From CAIKMD01 sp963702925 (GTDB lineage: Bacteria; Pseudomonadota; Alphaproteobacteria; ATCC43930; CGMCC-115725): a DNA stretch of 64,000 nucleotides. Positions 24,828 through 33,660 of this stretch are shown here, one piece after another. Location: positions 1,302,001-1,366,000 of the forward strand of contig OY969771.1 in assembly GCA_963702925.1 (NCBI GenBank). The letters run 5' to 3'. The notes beneath the pieces are model-generated. The model was given only the letters and a program-made list of their open reading frames with translations, did not search any database and had not been told where the DNA came from. The position numbers and the translations under genes were made by a program. Position 1 is the stretch's first letter, and each line of letters opens with the position of its first letter.

Positions 24828-26408
24828 ATGCGGATCGACAAGGACCTGATGGTGGCGACGCGCGATGGCTCGCCGCTTTCCGTGAACGTATTTCGGCCCG
24901 AGGGCGACCGCCCCGTTCCGGTGATTCTGTGCATGAGCCCCTATGGCAAGGACTTGCCGGTGATGCACCGGCAACGCGAGTACGGCACCGAATCCGATAC
25001 CGGGCCGAATGCGTGCTGGGAGACCGCCGATCCCGATTGGTGGGTGCCGCGCGGCTACGCGATGGTGCGGGTGGATGCGCGCGGCGCGTTCAAATCGCCG
25101 GGCAGGCGCGACTTCATGAGCCGAAAGGACCAGGAAGATTACTACGACATGATCGAATGGTGCGGGACCCAGCCCTGGTCGAACGGCAAGGTCGGCCTCC
25201 TGGGCATTTCCTATTACGCCATGTCGCAATGGCCGGTGGCGGCGCTGCAGCCGCCGCATCTGGCGGCGATCATCCCGTGGGAAGGCATGGTCGACATCTA
25301 TCGCGAATGGGGCCGCCAAGGCGGCATGTATTACTGCTTCACGGATTCCTGGTGGCACGAGCATTACGTCACCCAGGGCGAGGATGACGACGGCAATTTC
25401 GTCGATTGGCGCAAGGAGTTCCGCGAACGCGAATTCGACGGCGCGTGGTACGCTGAAAGGCGGGCCGACCTCGCCAAGATCACCGTGCCGCTGCTGTCGG
25501 CGGGGAATTGGGGCGCCTTCCATATGCATCTGCGCGGCAATGTCGAAGGCTTCATGGGCGTTTCCTCCAAGCACAAGCGCCTGCTGATGTTCGTCGGCTC
25601 GCATATCGGCCCGTTCTACACCGAGTGGGGCAAGGCCGAGCAGCTCCGCTTCTTCGATCATTGGCTGCGCGGCCTCGACAATGGCGCGGAGAAAGACGCG
25701 CCGGTGCGGCTCGCGATCCGGCACGGCACCGAGATCGAATGGCGCGACGAGCGGGAATGGCCTTTGGCGCGCACGCAATGGAAAAAGCTTTATCTCGACG
25801 CCGCCGCCCAGTCGCTCGGCTGGACGCCGGCAGCCAAGCCCGCAAGCGCGACTTATGCGATGCCTGAGGGCGGCATCAGCTTCGAGACCGCGCCGGTCGA
25901 AGGAAGCGACCTCGAGATCACCGGGCCGGTGGTGCTGCGGCTGTGGGTCTCGTCGAGCACGACCGACACCGACGTGTTCGTTGCATTGCGGCTGATCGGC
26001 GCGGAAGGCGTGGAAATCCCCGGCATCGGCCCGCGCGGCTTTCCGGCGCAGATGGCGATCGGCTTCCTGCGTGCCTCGCACCGCGAGCTCGATCCGGCGC
26101 GCTCGCTGCCTTACCGGCCTTTCCACGCCCATAAGCGCCGGCTTCCCCTTGTCCCGGGTGAGGCGACGGCGCTCGACGTCGAGATTTGGCCCACCTGCTT
26201 CGTCATGAAGCCGGGACAGCGCCTGCGGCTCGACATCACGGCGAGCGACAAGCACATGTCGGCGCCGAGCTGCGGCCCTTACGGTCATCACGACCCCCAG
26301 GATAAGCCGCCAGAGCGCTTTGCCGGCAAGGTGACGATCCATGCCGGCGGCGGGCAGGATTCCTATCTGCTGGTGCCCGTGATCCCGAATTCGGCCGGCG
26401 GCGATTAG
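24828..26408 (+). CDS. CocE/NonD family hydrolase (X-Pro dipeptidyl-peptidase S15-like)
   Basis: A 526-residue serine hydrolase. The alpha/beta-hydrolase domain covers about residues 1-330: the oxyanion region is VILCMSPYGKD, the RGY-x-MVRVDARGAFKSPG motif follows, and the nucleophile serine is in GLLGISYYAM. The C-terminal third is the jelly-roll domain of the S15/CocE class (GPVVLRLWVSSSTTDTDVF to PGQRLRLDITASDKHM). Known members hydrolyse cocaine, glutaryl-7-ACA, or peptides with proline. The substrate is unknown here. No signal peptide is seen, so it acts in the cytosol. The ATG at 24828 has a GGGAG site upstream. An FNR-like box lies 64 bp before the start. Confidence 0.9.
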   Translation: MRIDKDLMVATRDGSPLSVNVFRPEGDRPVPVILCMSPYGKDLPVMHRQREYGTESDTGPNACWETADPDWWVPRGYAMVRVDARGAFKSPGRRDFMSRKDQEDYYDMIEWCGTQPWSNGKVGLLGISYYAMSQWPVAALQPPHLAAIIPWEGMVDIYREWGRQGGMYYCFTDSWWHEHYVTQGEDDDGNFVDWRKEFREREFDGAWYAERRADLAKITVPLLSAGNWGAFHMHLRGNVEGFMGVSSKHKRLLMFVGSHIGPFYTEWGKAEQLRFFDHWLRGLDNGAEKDAPVRLAIRHGTEIEWRDEREWPLARTQWKKLYLDAAAQSLGWTPAAKPASATYAMPEGGISFETAPVEGSDLEITGPVVLRLWVSSSTTDTDVFVALRLIGAEGVEIPGIGPRGFPAQMAIGFLRASHRELDPARSLPYRPFHAHKRRLPLVPGEATALDVEIWPTCFVMKPGQRLRLDITASDKHMSAPSCGPYGHHDPQDKPPERFAGKVTIHAGGGQDSYLLVPVIPNSAGGD

Positions 26409-26454
26409 AGCGTTATCGTCTCAAATCGAAACATCCGATCGCCCCCCCTCCCTT

Positions 26455-26477
26455 CCCTCCCCCTCGAGGGGGGAGGG
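26455..26477. repeat. Solo CCCTCC/GGAGGG palindrome
   Basis: A 23-bp near-perfect palindrome centred on TCGA. It is the same family as the paired arms in the carA-carB gap (4321-4343, 4416-4438) but here as a single unit. It lies between the convergent hydrolase and AhpD-like genes and may act as a terminator for both. Confidence 0.6.
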
Positions 26478-26560
26478 TTAGGGTGGGGGTGATGTTATCG
26501 CCGCTCCGGAGCTTGTCGAAGAGCGCGGAATGACGACTTCATTCTGGTGTTGCGCTTTCT

Positions 26561-27109
26561 TCAGCCGAGCGGCTTGGAGCCGTCGGGCGTGGGCACGTCG
26601 AAGCTGATCAAGGTGATGCCCACCATGTTGTAGAAGCCGACCGAGGTCACGAGCTCGATCAGCACGGCTTCGCCCAGAACCGCTTTGGCGCGCGCGCAGG
26701 TCGCTTCGCTCAAAGCGTGCTTCTCCATGATCTCGCTGGTCAGCTCGTAGACGATTCTCTCGTCGGGCTTGGTAATCGTGGGCACGCGGTTGGTGCGGAT
26801 CGCTTCGACAATCTCGGGCGCGATGCCCAATTGCTGCGCGCGCGGCCCATGCGCCCACCACGCGAATTGGGCAGACCAGCGGCGAATGACGACCAGAGTC
26901 ATCAGCTCGAAAAGCCGGCGGTCGAGCTTGGTCTGGTTCCGCATCGCGACGAAGAGATCGATGATCGCCGGCCCGATCCCCGGCATGCGCAGCCAAACCG
27001 AAAACGGCCCACCCAGCCCATCTTGCGAGATGACCGTGCGCAGCTTCGCCAGCGCGCGCTGTTGCTCGGCATCGAGATCGGCGACTTTCAATTCGCTAAG
27101 GCGGCTCAT
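26561..27109 (-). CDS. Carboxymuconolactone decarboxylase / AhpD-like family protein
   Basis: A 182-residue all-helical protein of the CMD/AhpD family. The family core runs from LFVAMRNQTKLDRRLFELMTLVVIRRWSAQFAWWAHGPRAQQLG to the final TSVGFYNMVGITLISFDVPTPDG. In true AhpD, a CxxC-H relay sits in the central helix. Here the equivalent is SAQFAWWAH without cysteines, so peroxidase activity is unlikely and a decarboxylase-like or unknown role is more probable. The frame is open to 27322; MSRLSELKVADLD at 27109 with GGGAAG ahead is the preferred start. It stands alone. Confidence 0.85.
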   Translation of the reverse strand: MSRLSELKVADLDAEQQRALAKLRTVISQDGLGGPFSVWLRMPGIGPAIIDLFVAMRNQTKLDRRLFELMTLVVIRRWSAQFAWWAHGPRAQQLGIAPEIVEAIRTNRVPTITKPDERIVYELTSEIMEKHALSEATCARAKAVLGEAVLIELVTSVGFYNMVGITLISFDVPTPDGSKPLG

Positions 27110-27297
27110 GGCGGTTCTTCCCTGGGGTTCGGCTAAGTTGTTGCGCGGCACGATGCCATAAAGCGCAAGGCGCGTCGCCAGGAATCCGGCGGAAAGCGCC
27201 GGGCCGCGGTCACAGCGATGCAGATTTTGCAACGGAGACAATCGGAATTTCCGGTGGCAAAGGCGCGCCCCGCGCCGCAAGTTGCGACCATGCAATG

Positions 27298-27431
27298 CCG
27301 CGATCCGTCGCGGTCTGCGCATTTCCGGGTCGGCTAACCGGAATGAGGGTCTTCGGACCCTTGCGTCTTAGGAGACGTATAGCCTCCCTGTTCAAACTGG
27401 GCCCCGGCAGAGCGTCGGGGCTTTTCTTTTC
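27298..27431 (+). ncRNA. Candidate structured small RNA ending in an intrinsic terminator
   Basis: The 355-bp gap 27110-27464 has no gene but contains five hairpins in a row on the plus strand. They are CCGCGA-TCCG-TCGCGG (27298-27313), TTCCGG-N9-CCGGAA (27323-27343), AGGGTC-TTCG-GACCCT with a UUCG tetraloop (27346-27361), CGTCT-TAGG-AGACG (27364-27377) and GCCCCG-N9-CGGGGC (27401-27421) followed by TTTTCTTTTCT, a typical terminator. An unpaired CCTCCC lies at 27383-27388, complementary to Shine-Dalgarno sequences. Both neighbours are on the minus strand, so this terminator serves no protein gene. The 5' end and promoter are not visible. The RNA family is not recognised. Confidence 0.55.
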
Positions 27432-27464
27432 TGCGCGATTTTGTCGCGCAGGATACGCCAAGCC

Positions 27465-28346
27465 TTACTTGTCCTGCCCGTTCCAAAGCTCTAGGCGCAA
27501 ACCCTTGGGCAAAGTCGCGTGCTCGCGGTCGAGCCCTTGCTTCGTCAGTGGAATGCGCAGCCGCAGATTGGCATCGGCCCAATAGATTTCGAGCGCGAGC
27601 GGGCGTTTGGACAAAGGCTTTTCGCCGGAAGCCTTGCCGACGACGGCGCCGCTTTTTGCATCGACGATCGCGAGATAACGCCGCTCATCGGCAAAGCTGC
27701 GCAGCCTTGCGGCGCGATCCTTGTCGTCGGCGCGCACCAGCAAACGGCCGAGCAATGCGTCCTCGCGGCTCACGGCCACGACGCCGGCGATGTCGGGCTG
27801 CGCCAGGGATTTGCGCTTTTCATCGTCGGGCGGCACGTAAAACCCCGCGACATAGGTGTCGCTGGTGTCGTCGTCGCTGAGCAGCGAAAAAAGCAGCGGC
27901 TCTTCGTCGGTTTCGAACACCGACTTGCCGCTGCGCAGACTGCGCACGTCCCACCAGGAAAATTCCTCGAGGCCGCGATCGACGAAGAGCAGGCAATAGG
28001 TCGGCTCCAACCGCGCATCGGCGCCTTCCTCGGCAACGCTATAGATCGGCGTCGCGTAAGGGCCGGCGGCGGGAAACGCGTCGAGCTGGACATGGCCTTC
28101 GACGCCGACATCTTGCAGATTCGATTTGATTTGGATACGCAGCCTGAGCAGCAGCCGCTCGCCGCTTTGCGTCGACCCGCAAGACGCGAAGGAGAAGCTG
28201 GTATTGTCGAGCGTCTCGTCGTCGCCGGCTTTGGTTGCGTGGGAGGAAGCGTCGAGCGCCGCCTTGGCGTCGTCGGCATGCGCTGCAAGCGGCGCGAGCA
28301 CCGGCACAAGAATCAGAGCGGCGATAACAACCATCCAGCGTGCCAT
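27465..28346 (-). CDS. Exported protein of unknown function
   Basis: A 293-residue protein with a clear signal peptide (MARWMVVIAALILVPVLAPLAAHA) and therefore probably periplasmic. No family is recognised. The mature part contains two cysteines (SFASCGSTQ and PTYCLLFVD) that could form a disulfide, acidic stretches (SLLSDDDTSDTY) and beta-rich segments ending in LRLRIPLTKQGLDREHATL. The frame is open to 28772, but the ATG at 28346 begins the signal peptide and has GAGGGCAAG ahead. Its 3' end lies 34 bp beyond the terminator of the candidate small RNA on the other strand. It is divergent from the ABC transporter operon. Confidence 0.78.
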   Translation of the reverse strand: MARWMVVIAALILVPVLAPLAAHADDAKAALDASSHATKAGDDETLDNTSFSFASCGSTQSGERLLLRLRIQIKSNLQDVGVEGHVQLDAFPAAGPYATPIYSVAEEGADARLEPTYCLLFVDRGLEEFSWWDVRSLRSGKSVFETDEEPLLFSLLSDDDTSDTYVAGFYVPPDDEKRKSLAQPDIAGVVAVSREDALLGRLLVRADDKDRAARLRSFADERRYLAIVDAKSGAVVGKASGEKPLSKRPLALEIYWADANLRLRIPLTKQGLDREHATLPKGLRLELWNGQDK

Positions 28347-28557
28347 CTTGCCCTCACGGTCGCGACTTTTAACGCGATACCATTTCACATAGCAGAGCGC
28401 GGTGGAAGCAATCTCGCGCCACGGGCACGCGGCCGAAATCACCATGATGGCTTGCGGGCTTTTGTTTTCCCGCGTTCGGGCCTCTGTGCTAGCTTCGACG
28501 CAAGCGACAAGTTGCGGCAGGACAGCCGCGCCGGAGACGGAGGAGGCGCCGAGTTCG

Positions 28558-29643
28558 ATGAATTTCCGCCTGATCGCGAGCGCGCTGGTTGCTTCGGCGC
28601 TGATCTCCGCCCACGCGCAAGCCCAAACCGTCGAGATGAATCCGGAGCTGTCCAAAGTCGTCGCCGCGGCCAAAAGCGAAGGCAAGCTGCAGCTGCGCTG
28701 GACCAACATCATGCTCGGCGGACCCGACGGCGCGAAGCTGGCCGAGGACGGCGTCAACCGCATGTTCGGCACGAAGCTGACGATCGAATGGGTGCCGGGA
28801 CCGGCTTTCGGCCCGATGGCCGCGCTGATCTATCAAGAGCTGCAAGCCGGCGAGAAAGCCTCGACCGACATCTACACCGCGACGCCCAATCAGCTGGCGC
28901 CGTTTCTCGACAAAGGCCTGTTCCAGCCGATCGATTGGGTGAAGCTTTGGCCCGCGCGCATCACGCCGGCCATGGTCGAAGGCGACGGCAAGGCCTTGCG
29001 CTATGCCGACATGTATCCGGGCATTCTCTACAACGCCCAGGCGGCGCCTTGGGTGAACGAGATCGCCGTCGCCGACGATCTGTTGAAGCCGGAATACAAG
29101 GGCAAATTCTACACCACGCCTTTCCTCGCCGGCTTCGACGTGCTGATCGCCAAGGACCAATGGGGCGTCGCCAAGACCACGGATTTCGTCCGCCGTCTGT
29201 CGCCGCAGCTTGCCGGCCTCGCCGGCTGCGAAAGCATCGATCGCATCGCCTCGGGCGAAATCCCGGCGCTCGCCATCGATTGCAGCGGCGCCGCGCCCTA
29301 TCGCGCCGCCTATCGCGGCAAGGGCATTCTCGCCAACCACATCATCGCCGACATGGCGGAACGACGCCCGGTCTATTTCGCCGTTCCGGTCCACGCGCCG
29401 CATCCCAACGCCGCGATCCTCTACACGCTTTATCTGCTCTCGCATGAGGGGCAGGAACGTATCGTGTGGGATCATTTCGGCGGCGACCTCTACGACTTCC
29501 CGGATTCCCACGCGCGCGAGAAGGCCCAAGCCTTGATCGATCGCGGCGTGAAATTCGTCGACGTGTCGATCGCCTGGTTTCGCGAGCATCCCGGCATCGA
29601 TCAGGACAATCAGCAACTCGCAAAACTGGTGCGTGAACGGTGA
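28558..29643 (+). CDS. ABC transporter substrate-binding protein, family 1 (first of a tandem pair)
   Basis: A 361-residue periplasmic binding protein of the Fe3+/putrescine/spermidine type (extracellular solute-binding family 1). A Sec signal peptide covers residues 1-23 (MNFRLIASALVASALISAHAQA). The mature protein opens with MNPELSKVVAAAKSEGKL and has LIYQELQAGEKASTDIYTAT and APWVNEIAVADDLLKPEYKGKF, all usual in this family. The ligand is unknown; iron is possible given the permease type. The ATG at 28558 begins the signal. Its stop overlaps the GTG start of a paralogue about two-thirds identical by eye. Both are followed by permease and ATPase genes. Confidence 0.9.
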   Translation: MNFRLIASALVASALISAHAQAQTVEMNPELSKVVAAAKSEGKLQLRWTNIMLGGPDGAKLAEDGVNRMFGTKLTIEWVPGPAFGPMAALIYQELQAGEKASTDIYTATPNQLAPFLDKGLFQPIDWVKLWPARITPAMVEGDGKALRYADMYPGILYNAQAAPWVNEIAVADDLLKPEYKGKFYTTPFLAGFDVLIAKDQWGVAKTTDFVRRLSPQLAGLAGCESIDRIASGEIPALAIDCSGAAPYRAAYRGKGILANHIIADMAERRPVYFAVPVHAPHPNAAILYTLYLLSHEGQERIVWDHFGGDLYDFPDSHAREKAQALIDRGVKFVDVSIAWFREHPGIDQDNQQLAKLVRER

Positions 29644-30746
29644 AACCCATGAAGCAGCCGATGAAAACCATGATCGCTTGCGGCGCGGCGCTGGCCGCGT
29701 TCGCCCTTCACGCCGCGCGCGCCGAAACCGTGCCGATGACGCCCGCGCTTGCCAAGGTGATCGAAGCCGCGAAGGCCGAAGGCACGATCGCGCTGCGCTC
29801 GACCAACACCGTCTTTGCCGGTCCCGCAGGCGCCAAGCAGGCGCAGGACGCGATCAACAAGATGTTCGGCACCAATCTGTCGGTGGAATGGACGCCCGGC
29901 CCCGCCTATGGGCCGCTCGCGGCCTTGATCTATCAGGAATTCCAAGCGGGCCAAAAAGCCTCGACCGACGTCTACACCACCACCGCCGTGCAGATCACGC
30001 CTTATCTCGAGAAAGGCCTTTTCCAAAAGATCGATTGGGCGGGCATCATGCCGTCGCGCATCACGCCCGCGATGGTCGAGGCCGAAGGCCGCGTGCTGCG
30101 CTTTCAAACCGTCTTGCCGGGCATTCTCTATAATGTGAAGGCCGCGCCTTGGGTCGAGGAGATCAATTCGACCGCCGATTTGCTGAAGCCCGACTACAAG
30201 GGAAAATTCTACACCACGCCCTTCCTCGGCGGATTCGACGTGCTGCTCGCCGACGATGTCTGGGGCGTCGAGAAAACCCAGGCTTTCATGCGCCAATTCT
30301 CGGCGCAGCTCGCGGGCCTCGCCGGCTGCGAGGCGACCGATCGCATCGCCTCGGGCGAGATCCCGGCGCTGGTGGTGGATTGCAGCGGCGGCGCGGTCAA
30401 CCGGCTGCAATATCGCGACAAGAACATTCTCGCCAATCACGTCATCCCCGACATGGCGCAAAAGCGCGAGGACTACCTCGCCATTCCGACCAACGCGCCG
30501 CATCCGAACGCCGCGATCCTCTACACGCTCTACATGATGACCCATGAGGGTCAGGAGCACATGGTGTTCGACCTGTTCGGCGACGACCTTTACGATTTCC
30601 CGGATTCGCATGTCCATGCGCAAGCCGATGCGCTCGCGGCCAAAGGCATCAAGTTCATCGACGTCACGATCGATTGGTGGCGCTCGCATCCCGGGCTCGA
30701 CGCGGCCAATAACGCGCTCGCCAAGCTGGTGCGCGAGAAACAGTAG
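29640..30746 (+). CDS. ABC transporter substrate-binding protein, family 1 (second of a tandem pair)
   Basis: A 368-residue paralogue of the preceding gene, with matching blocks along the whole length (LIYQEFQAGQKASTDVYTTT, CEATDRIASGEIPALVVDCSG, FPDSH near the end). The signal peptide is MIACGAALAAFALHAARA after a short basic lead. The GTG at 29640 overlaps the upstream TGA (GTGA), which suggests coupled translation; ATG 29649 is an alternative. Having two binding proteins for one permease could widen ligand range. The differing pocket regions (YRAAYRGKG versus NRLQYRDKN) favour distinct but related ligands. That is inference. Confidence 0.9.
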   Translation: MKPMKQPMKTMIACGAALAAFALHAARAETVPMTPALAKVIEAAKAEGTIALRSTNTVFAGPAGAKQAQDAINKMFGTNLSVEWTPGPAYGPLAALIYQEFQAGQKASTDVYTTTAVQITPYLEKGLFQKIDWAGIMPSRITPAMVEAEGRVLRFQTVLPGILYNVKAAPWVEEINSTADLLKPDYKGKFYTTPFLGGFDVLLADDVWGVEKTQAFMRQFSAQLAGLAGCEATDRIASGEIPALVVDCSGGAVNRLQYRDKNILANHVIPDMAQKREDYLAIPTNAPHPNAAILYTLYMMTHEGQEHMVFDLFGDDLYDFPDSHVHAQADALAAKGIKFIDVTIDWWRSHPGLDAANNALAKLVREKQ

Positions 30747-30757
30747 GGCCGAGGCGC

Positions 30758-32509
30758 ATGGCGACGATCGCGGAAGAAAGCGGCGCCGCGCCGCGCGGCC
30801 GGGCGGGATTCGATCTTGCCCCGGGCGTGATGGTGGCGCTCGCCTTGCTCGCCATCGCCGCGATTCTGGTGCTGCTCGCGATCGTGCTGTGGCTGAGCTT
30901 CACCCATGGCACGCCGGGCGATCCGGTGTTGAGCTATACGCTCGATCATTACCGTCAGATGTTTCTCGACGGCTTCACCTATCGCGTGCTGTGGAACACG
31001 GTGCAATTCGCCGCGGTCACCTTGGTGGTTGCTTTCGCGCTTGCTCTGCCGATCGCCTGGCTGATCGAGCGCACGGATTTTCCCGGCAAGCCCGTGGTTT
31101 TCACCTTCATGACCACGGCGTTGCTGATCCCGGGCTTTGCCGTCGCTTTGGGCTGGGTGTTCCTGCTGCATCCCAAGATCGGCCTCATCAATCAGGCGTT
31201 GATCGCACTCTTGGGGCTGCACGACGCGCCTTTCGACGTCGCCAACATCGTTTCGATGGGCGTGGTCGAAGGCATGAACCTGACGCCGCTCGCTTTCATC
31301 ATGACGGCGGTGGTGTTGCGCTCGATGGACCCGGCGCTCGAGGAAGCCGCGGCAATGAGCGGCGCCAAGCCCTGGCAGGCCGTGGCGCGCGTGACCTTGC
31401 GCGTCTTGTGGCCCGGCCTTCTCGCTGCGGCGATCTATGTCGCGATGATCGGCTTTGCGGCTTTCGACGTGCCGGCGATCCTGGGGCTTACCCGCCGCAT
31501 CTTCACCTTTTCGACCTATGTGTTCTGGGTGCTCACCCCGTCGGAGGGCGCGCCGGAATACGGCAATGTCGCGACCTTGAGCGTCATCATGGCGATCGTC
31601 GCCGCCTTTCTCAGCTGGTGCTATCGCCGCGCGCAACGCCAAGCGCCCAAATACGCGGTGGTCACCGGTAAAGGCTATCGCCCGCGTATCGCCAAGCTCG
31701 GCCGCGCCACCTTGCCCGCGGTATTGTTCGTCGCGGGTTATTTCATCGTCGCGCAGCTTTTGCCGCTGGTGATGCTGTGCTGGGTTTCGCTTCTGCCTTA
31801 TCTACAGACGCCGTCGGCGGCGGCGCTCGAAGCGGTGAGCTGGCGCAACTTCCAGAATCTGCCGCAGGCTTTGCTGTGGCGCGCCGGGACCAACACCGCG
31901 ATCCTGATGATCGTCGTGCCGACCGTGACGCTTATTCTCAGCGTCGCGATCTCCTGGGTGGTGTTGCGCACCAAAATCCGCTTGCGCGGCCTGCTCGATT
32001 TCATCGCCTTCTTGCCGCTGGCGGTCCCGGCGATTGTCTTCAGCGTCGCCGCCTTGCTGCTGGCGCTGTTCGTGCTGCGTGGCATCCTGCCGATTTACGG
32101 CACGATCTGGATTCTGGTGCTGGTCTATGTCGTGGCACGGCTGAGCTATGGCACGCGCATGACCAATGGCGCGCTTATCCAAATCCACAAGGAGCTCGAG
32201 GAATCGGCGCAGATTTGCGGCGCCGCGACAAGCGGCGTGCTGCGCCGCGTCTTGCTGCCGCTGCTGGCGCCGAGCCTGCTTTATGCCTGGATCTGGATCG
32301 CGCTGCTGACTTATCGCGAGCTCACCCTGCCGGTGGTGATCTCGACCAGCAACAATTTGCCGTTCTCTTATCTGGTCTGGGGCTTCGTGCAGGCTTCGGC
32401 CTATGGCTCGGCCTCGGCGGCGGCGCTGGTGATGCTCGCATTGATGCTGCCCGTGCTGCTGCTCTACTGGCTGGTCGCGCGCCGCGCCGGTATGATCGCC
32501 CCGCGCTGA
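30758..32509 (+). CDS. ABC transporter permease, fused two-domain (FbpB-like)
   Basis: A 583-residue inner-membrane permease with two fused binding-protein-dependent transport domains, as in Fe3+ transporters such as FbpB/SfuB. About 12 hydrophobic helices are visible. Each half has the EAA loop that docks on the ATPase: EEAAAMSGAKPWQAVARVTLRVLWPG near residue 195 and EESAQICGAATSGVLRRVLLPLLAP near residue 485. The second half starts near residue 320. The ATG at 30758 is 12 bp after the second binding-protein gene. With the two binding proteins and the ATPase it forms a complete importer. Confidence 0.93.
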   Translation: MATIAEESGAAPRGRAGFDLAPGVMVALALLAIAAILVLLAIVLWLSFTHGTPGDPVLSYTLDHYRQMFLDGFTYRVLWNTVQFAAVTLVVAFALALPIAWLIERTDFPGKPVVFTFMTTALLIPGFAVALGWVFLLHPKIGLINQALIALLGLHDAPFDVANIVSMGVVEGMNLTPLAFIMTAVVLRSMDPALEEAAAMSGAKPWQAVARVTLRVLWPGLLAAAIYVAMIGFAAFDVPAILGLTRRIFTFSTYVFWVLTPSEGAPEYGNVATLSVIMAIVAAFLSWCYRRAQRQAPKYAVVTGKGYRPRIAKLGRATLPAVLFVAGYFIVAQLLPLVMLCWVSLLPYLQTPSAAALEAVSWRNFQNLPQALLWRAGTNTAILMIVVPTVTLILSVAISWVVLRTKIRLRGLLDFIAFLPLAVPAIVFSVAALLLALFVLRGILPIYGTIWILVLVYVVARLSYGTRMTNGALIQIHKELEESAQICGAATSGVLRRVLLPLLAPSLLYAWIWIALLTYRELTLPVVISTSNNLPFSYLVWGFVQASAYGSASAAALVMLALMLPVLLLYWLVARRAGMIAPR

Positions 32510-32520
32510 CAGGAATTGGC

Positions 32521-33624
32521 ATGATCGTCATCAACAATCTTTCGATGACCTATCGCACCGCGCATGGCGAGCACCACGCGGTGAAAGGCGTCTCGCTGAC
32601 CGTGAAGCAAGGCGCATTCTATACCCTGCTCGGCCCGTCGGGCTGCGGCAAGACCACGATCCTGCGCTGTGTCGCGGGGCTGGAGCATCCCGATTCCGGC
32701 GAGATCGCGATCGGCGGCGAGACGGTCTATTCCTCCGCGCGCGGCATCTGGGTTCCGCCGCATAAGCGCAATATCGGCATGGTGTTCCAGTCCTACGCGA
32801 TCTGGCCGCACATGACCGTGTTCGAGAATGTCGCCTTTCCCTTGCGCCACAAACGGCCCAAGCCCGGCCGCGCCGAGATCCGCGACCGCGTGATGAAGGC
32901 GCTTGCCCTGGTTCAGCTTTCAGGCCTCGAAACGCGGCCGGCGCCTTATCTCTCGGGCGGGCAACAACAGCGCCTCGCCTTGGCGCGCGCGCTGGTGTCG
33001 GAGCCGCGCGTGCTGCTGCTCGACGAGCCGCTCTCGAATCTCGACGCCAAGCTGCGCGAGGAGATGCGCATGGAAATCCGCCAAGTGGTGGAGCGGCTGG
33101 GCGTCACGACCTTGTTTGTCACCCATGAGCAGATCGAAGCGCTCACCATGTCCGACGTGATGGCGGTGATGAAGGATGGCAAGATCATCCAGGAAGGCGC
33201 GCCCGCCGACATTTATGCCAAGCCGCACGAAGCCTTCGTCGCCGATTTCATTGGCCGCTCGAATTTCTTGGCGGGGCAGGTGAAGTCTGTGAGCGGCAAC
33301 GGCGCCGGCAAGCTCGCCATGGTTGAAACCAGGATCGGCACCTTGCAATGCCGGCTCGACGCGCCGGCCAATTCCGGCGCCAGCGTGACGGTCGCGATCA
33401 GGCCGGAAAACGTCACGCTGTTGCCGGCAAACGCCGCCGCCGCCGGCAACCAATTCAGCGGCACGGTCGACACCATCGTCTATGTCGGCAATCTGCTCGA
33501 TTGCGTGGTCGCGGTCGGGCCGGAACGGGTGCGGCTGCAGCTGCAGCCGTCGACCGCGATCAGCCGCGGCGCGCCGGTTTGCCTCGCCTTTCCGGTCGAG
33601 CACTGCCTTGCCCTCAAGCCGTGA
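32521..33624 (+). CDS. ABC transporter ATP-binding protein (FbpC/PotA-like)
   Basis: A 367-residue ATPase that energises the importer encoded upstream. Walker A is GPSGCGKTT (residues about 38-46), the Q-loop is VFQSYAIWPHMTV, the signature is LSGGQQQRLALARAL, Walker B is VLLLDEPLSNLDAKLREEMR, and the switch is VTHEQ. Residues about 240-367 are a TOBE-type regulatory domain (VAIRPENVTLLP). The frame is open far upstream inside the permease gene, but the ATG at 32521 with AGGAATT ahead begins the domain correctly. The GIY-YIG unit separates it from the following hydantoinase-like gene. Confidence 0.95.
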   Translation: MIVINNLSMTYRTAHGEHHAVKGVSLTVKQGAFYTLLGPSGCGKTTILRCVAGLEHPDSGEIAIGGETVYSSARGIWVPPHKRNIGMVFQSYAIWPHMTVFENVAFPLRHKRPKPGRAEIRDRVMKALALVQLSGLETRPAPYLSGGQQQRLALARALVSEPRVLLLDEPLSNLDAKLREEMRMEIRQVVERLGVTTLFVTHEQIEALTMSDVMAVMKDGKIIQEGAPADIYAKPHEAFVADFIGRSNFLAGQVKSVSGNGAGKLAMVETRIGTLQCRLDAPANSGASVTVAIRPENVTLLPANAAAAGNQFSGTVDTIVYVGNLLDCVVAVGPERVRLQLQPSTAISRGAPVCLAFPVEHCLALKP

Positions 33625-33660
33625 GGGGCGTGAAAATGCGAATTGATTCTTTGCTCTTCA

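Noticed and set aside
26561..27109. Assignment as AhpD alkylhydroperoxidase
   Set aside because: The CxxC pair needed for AhpD activity is missing.
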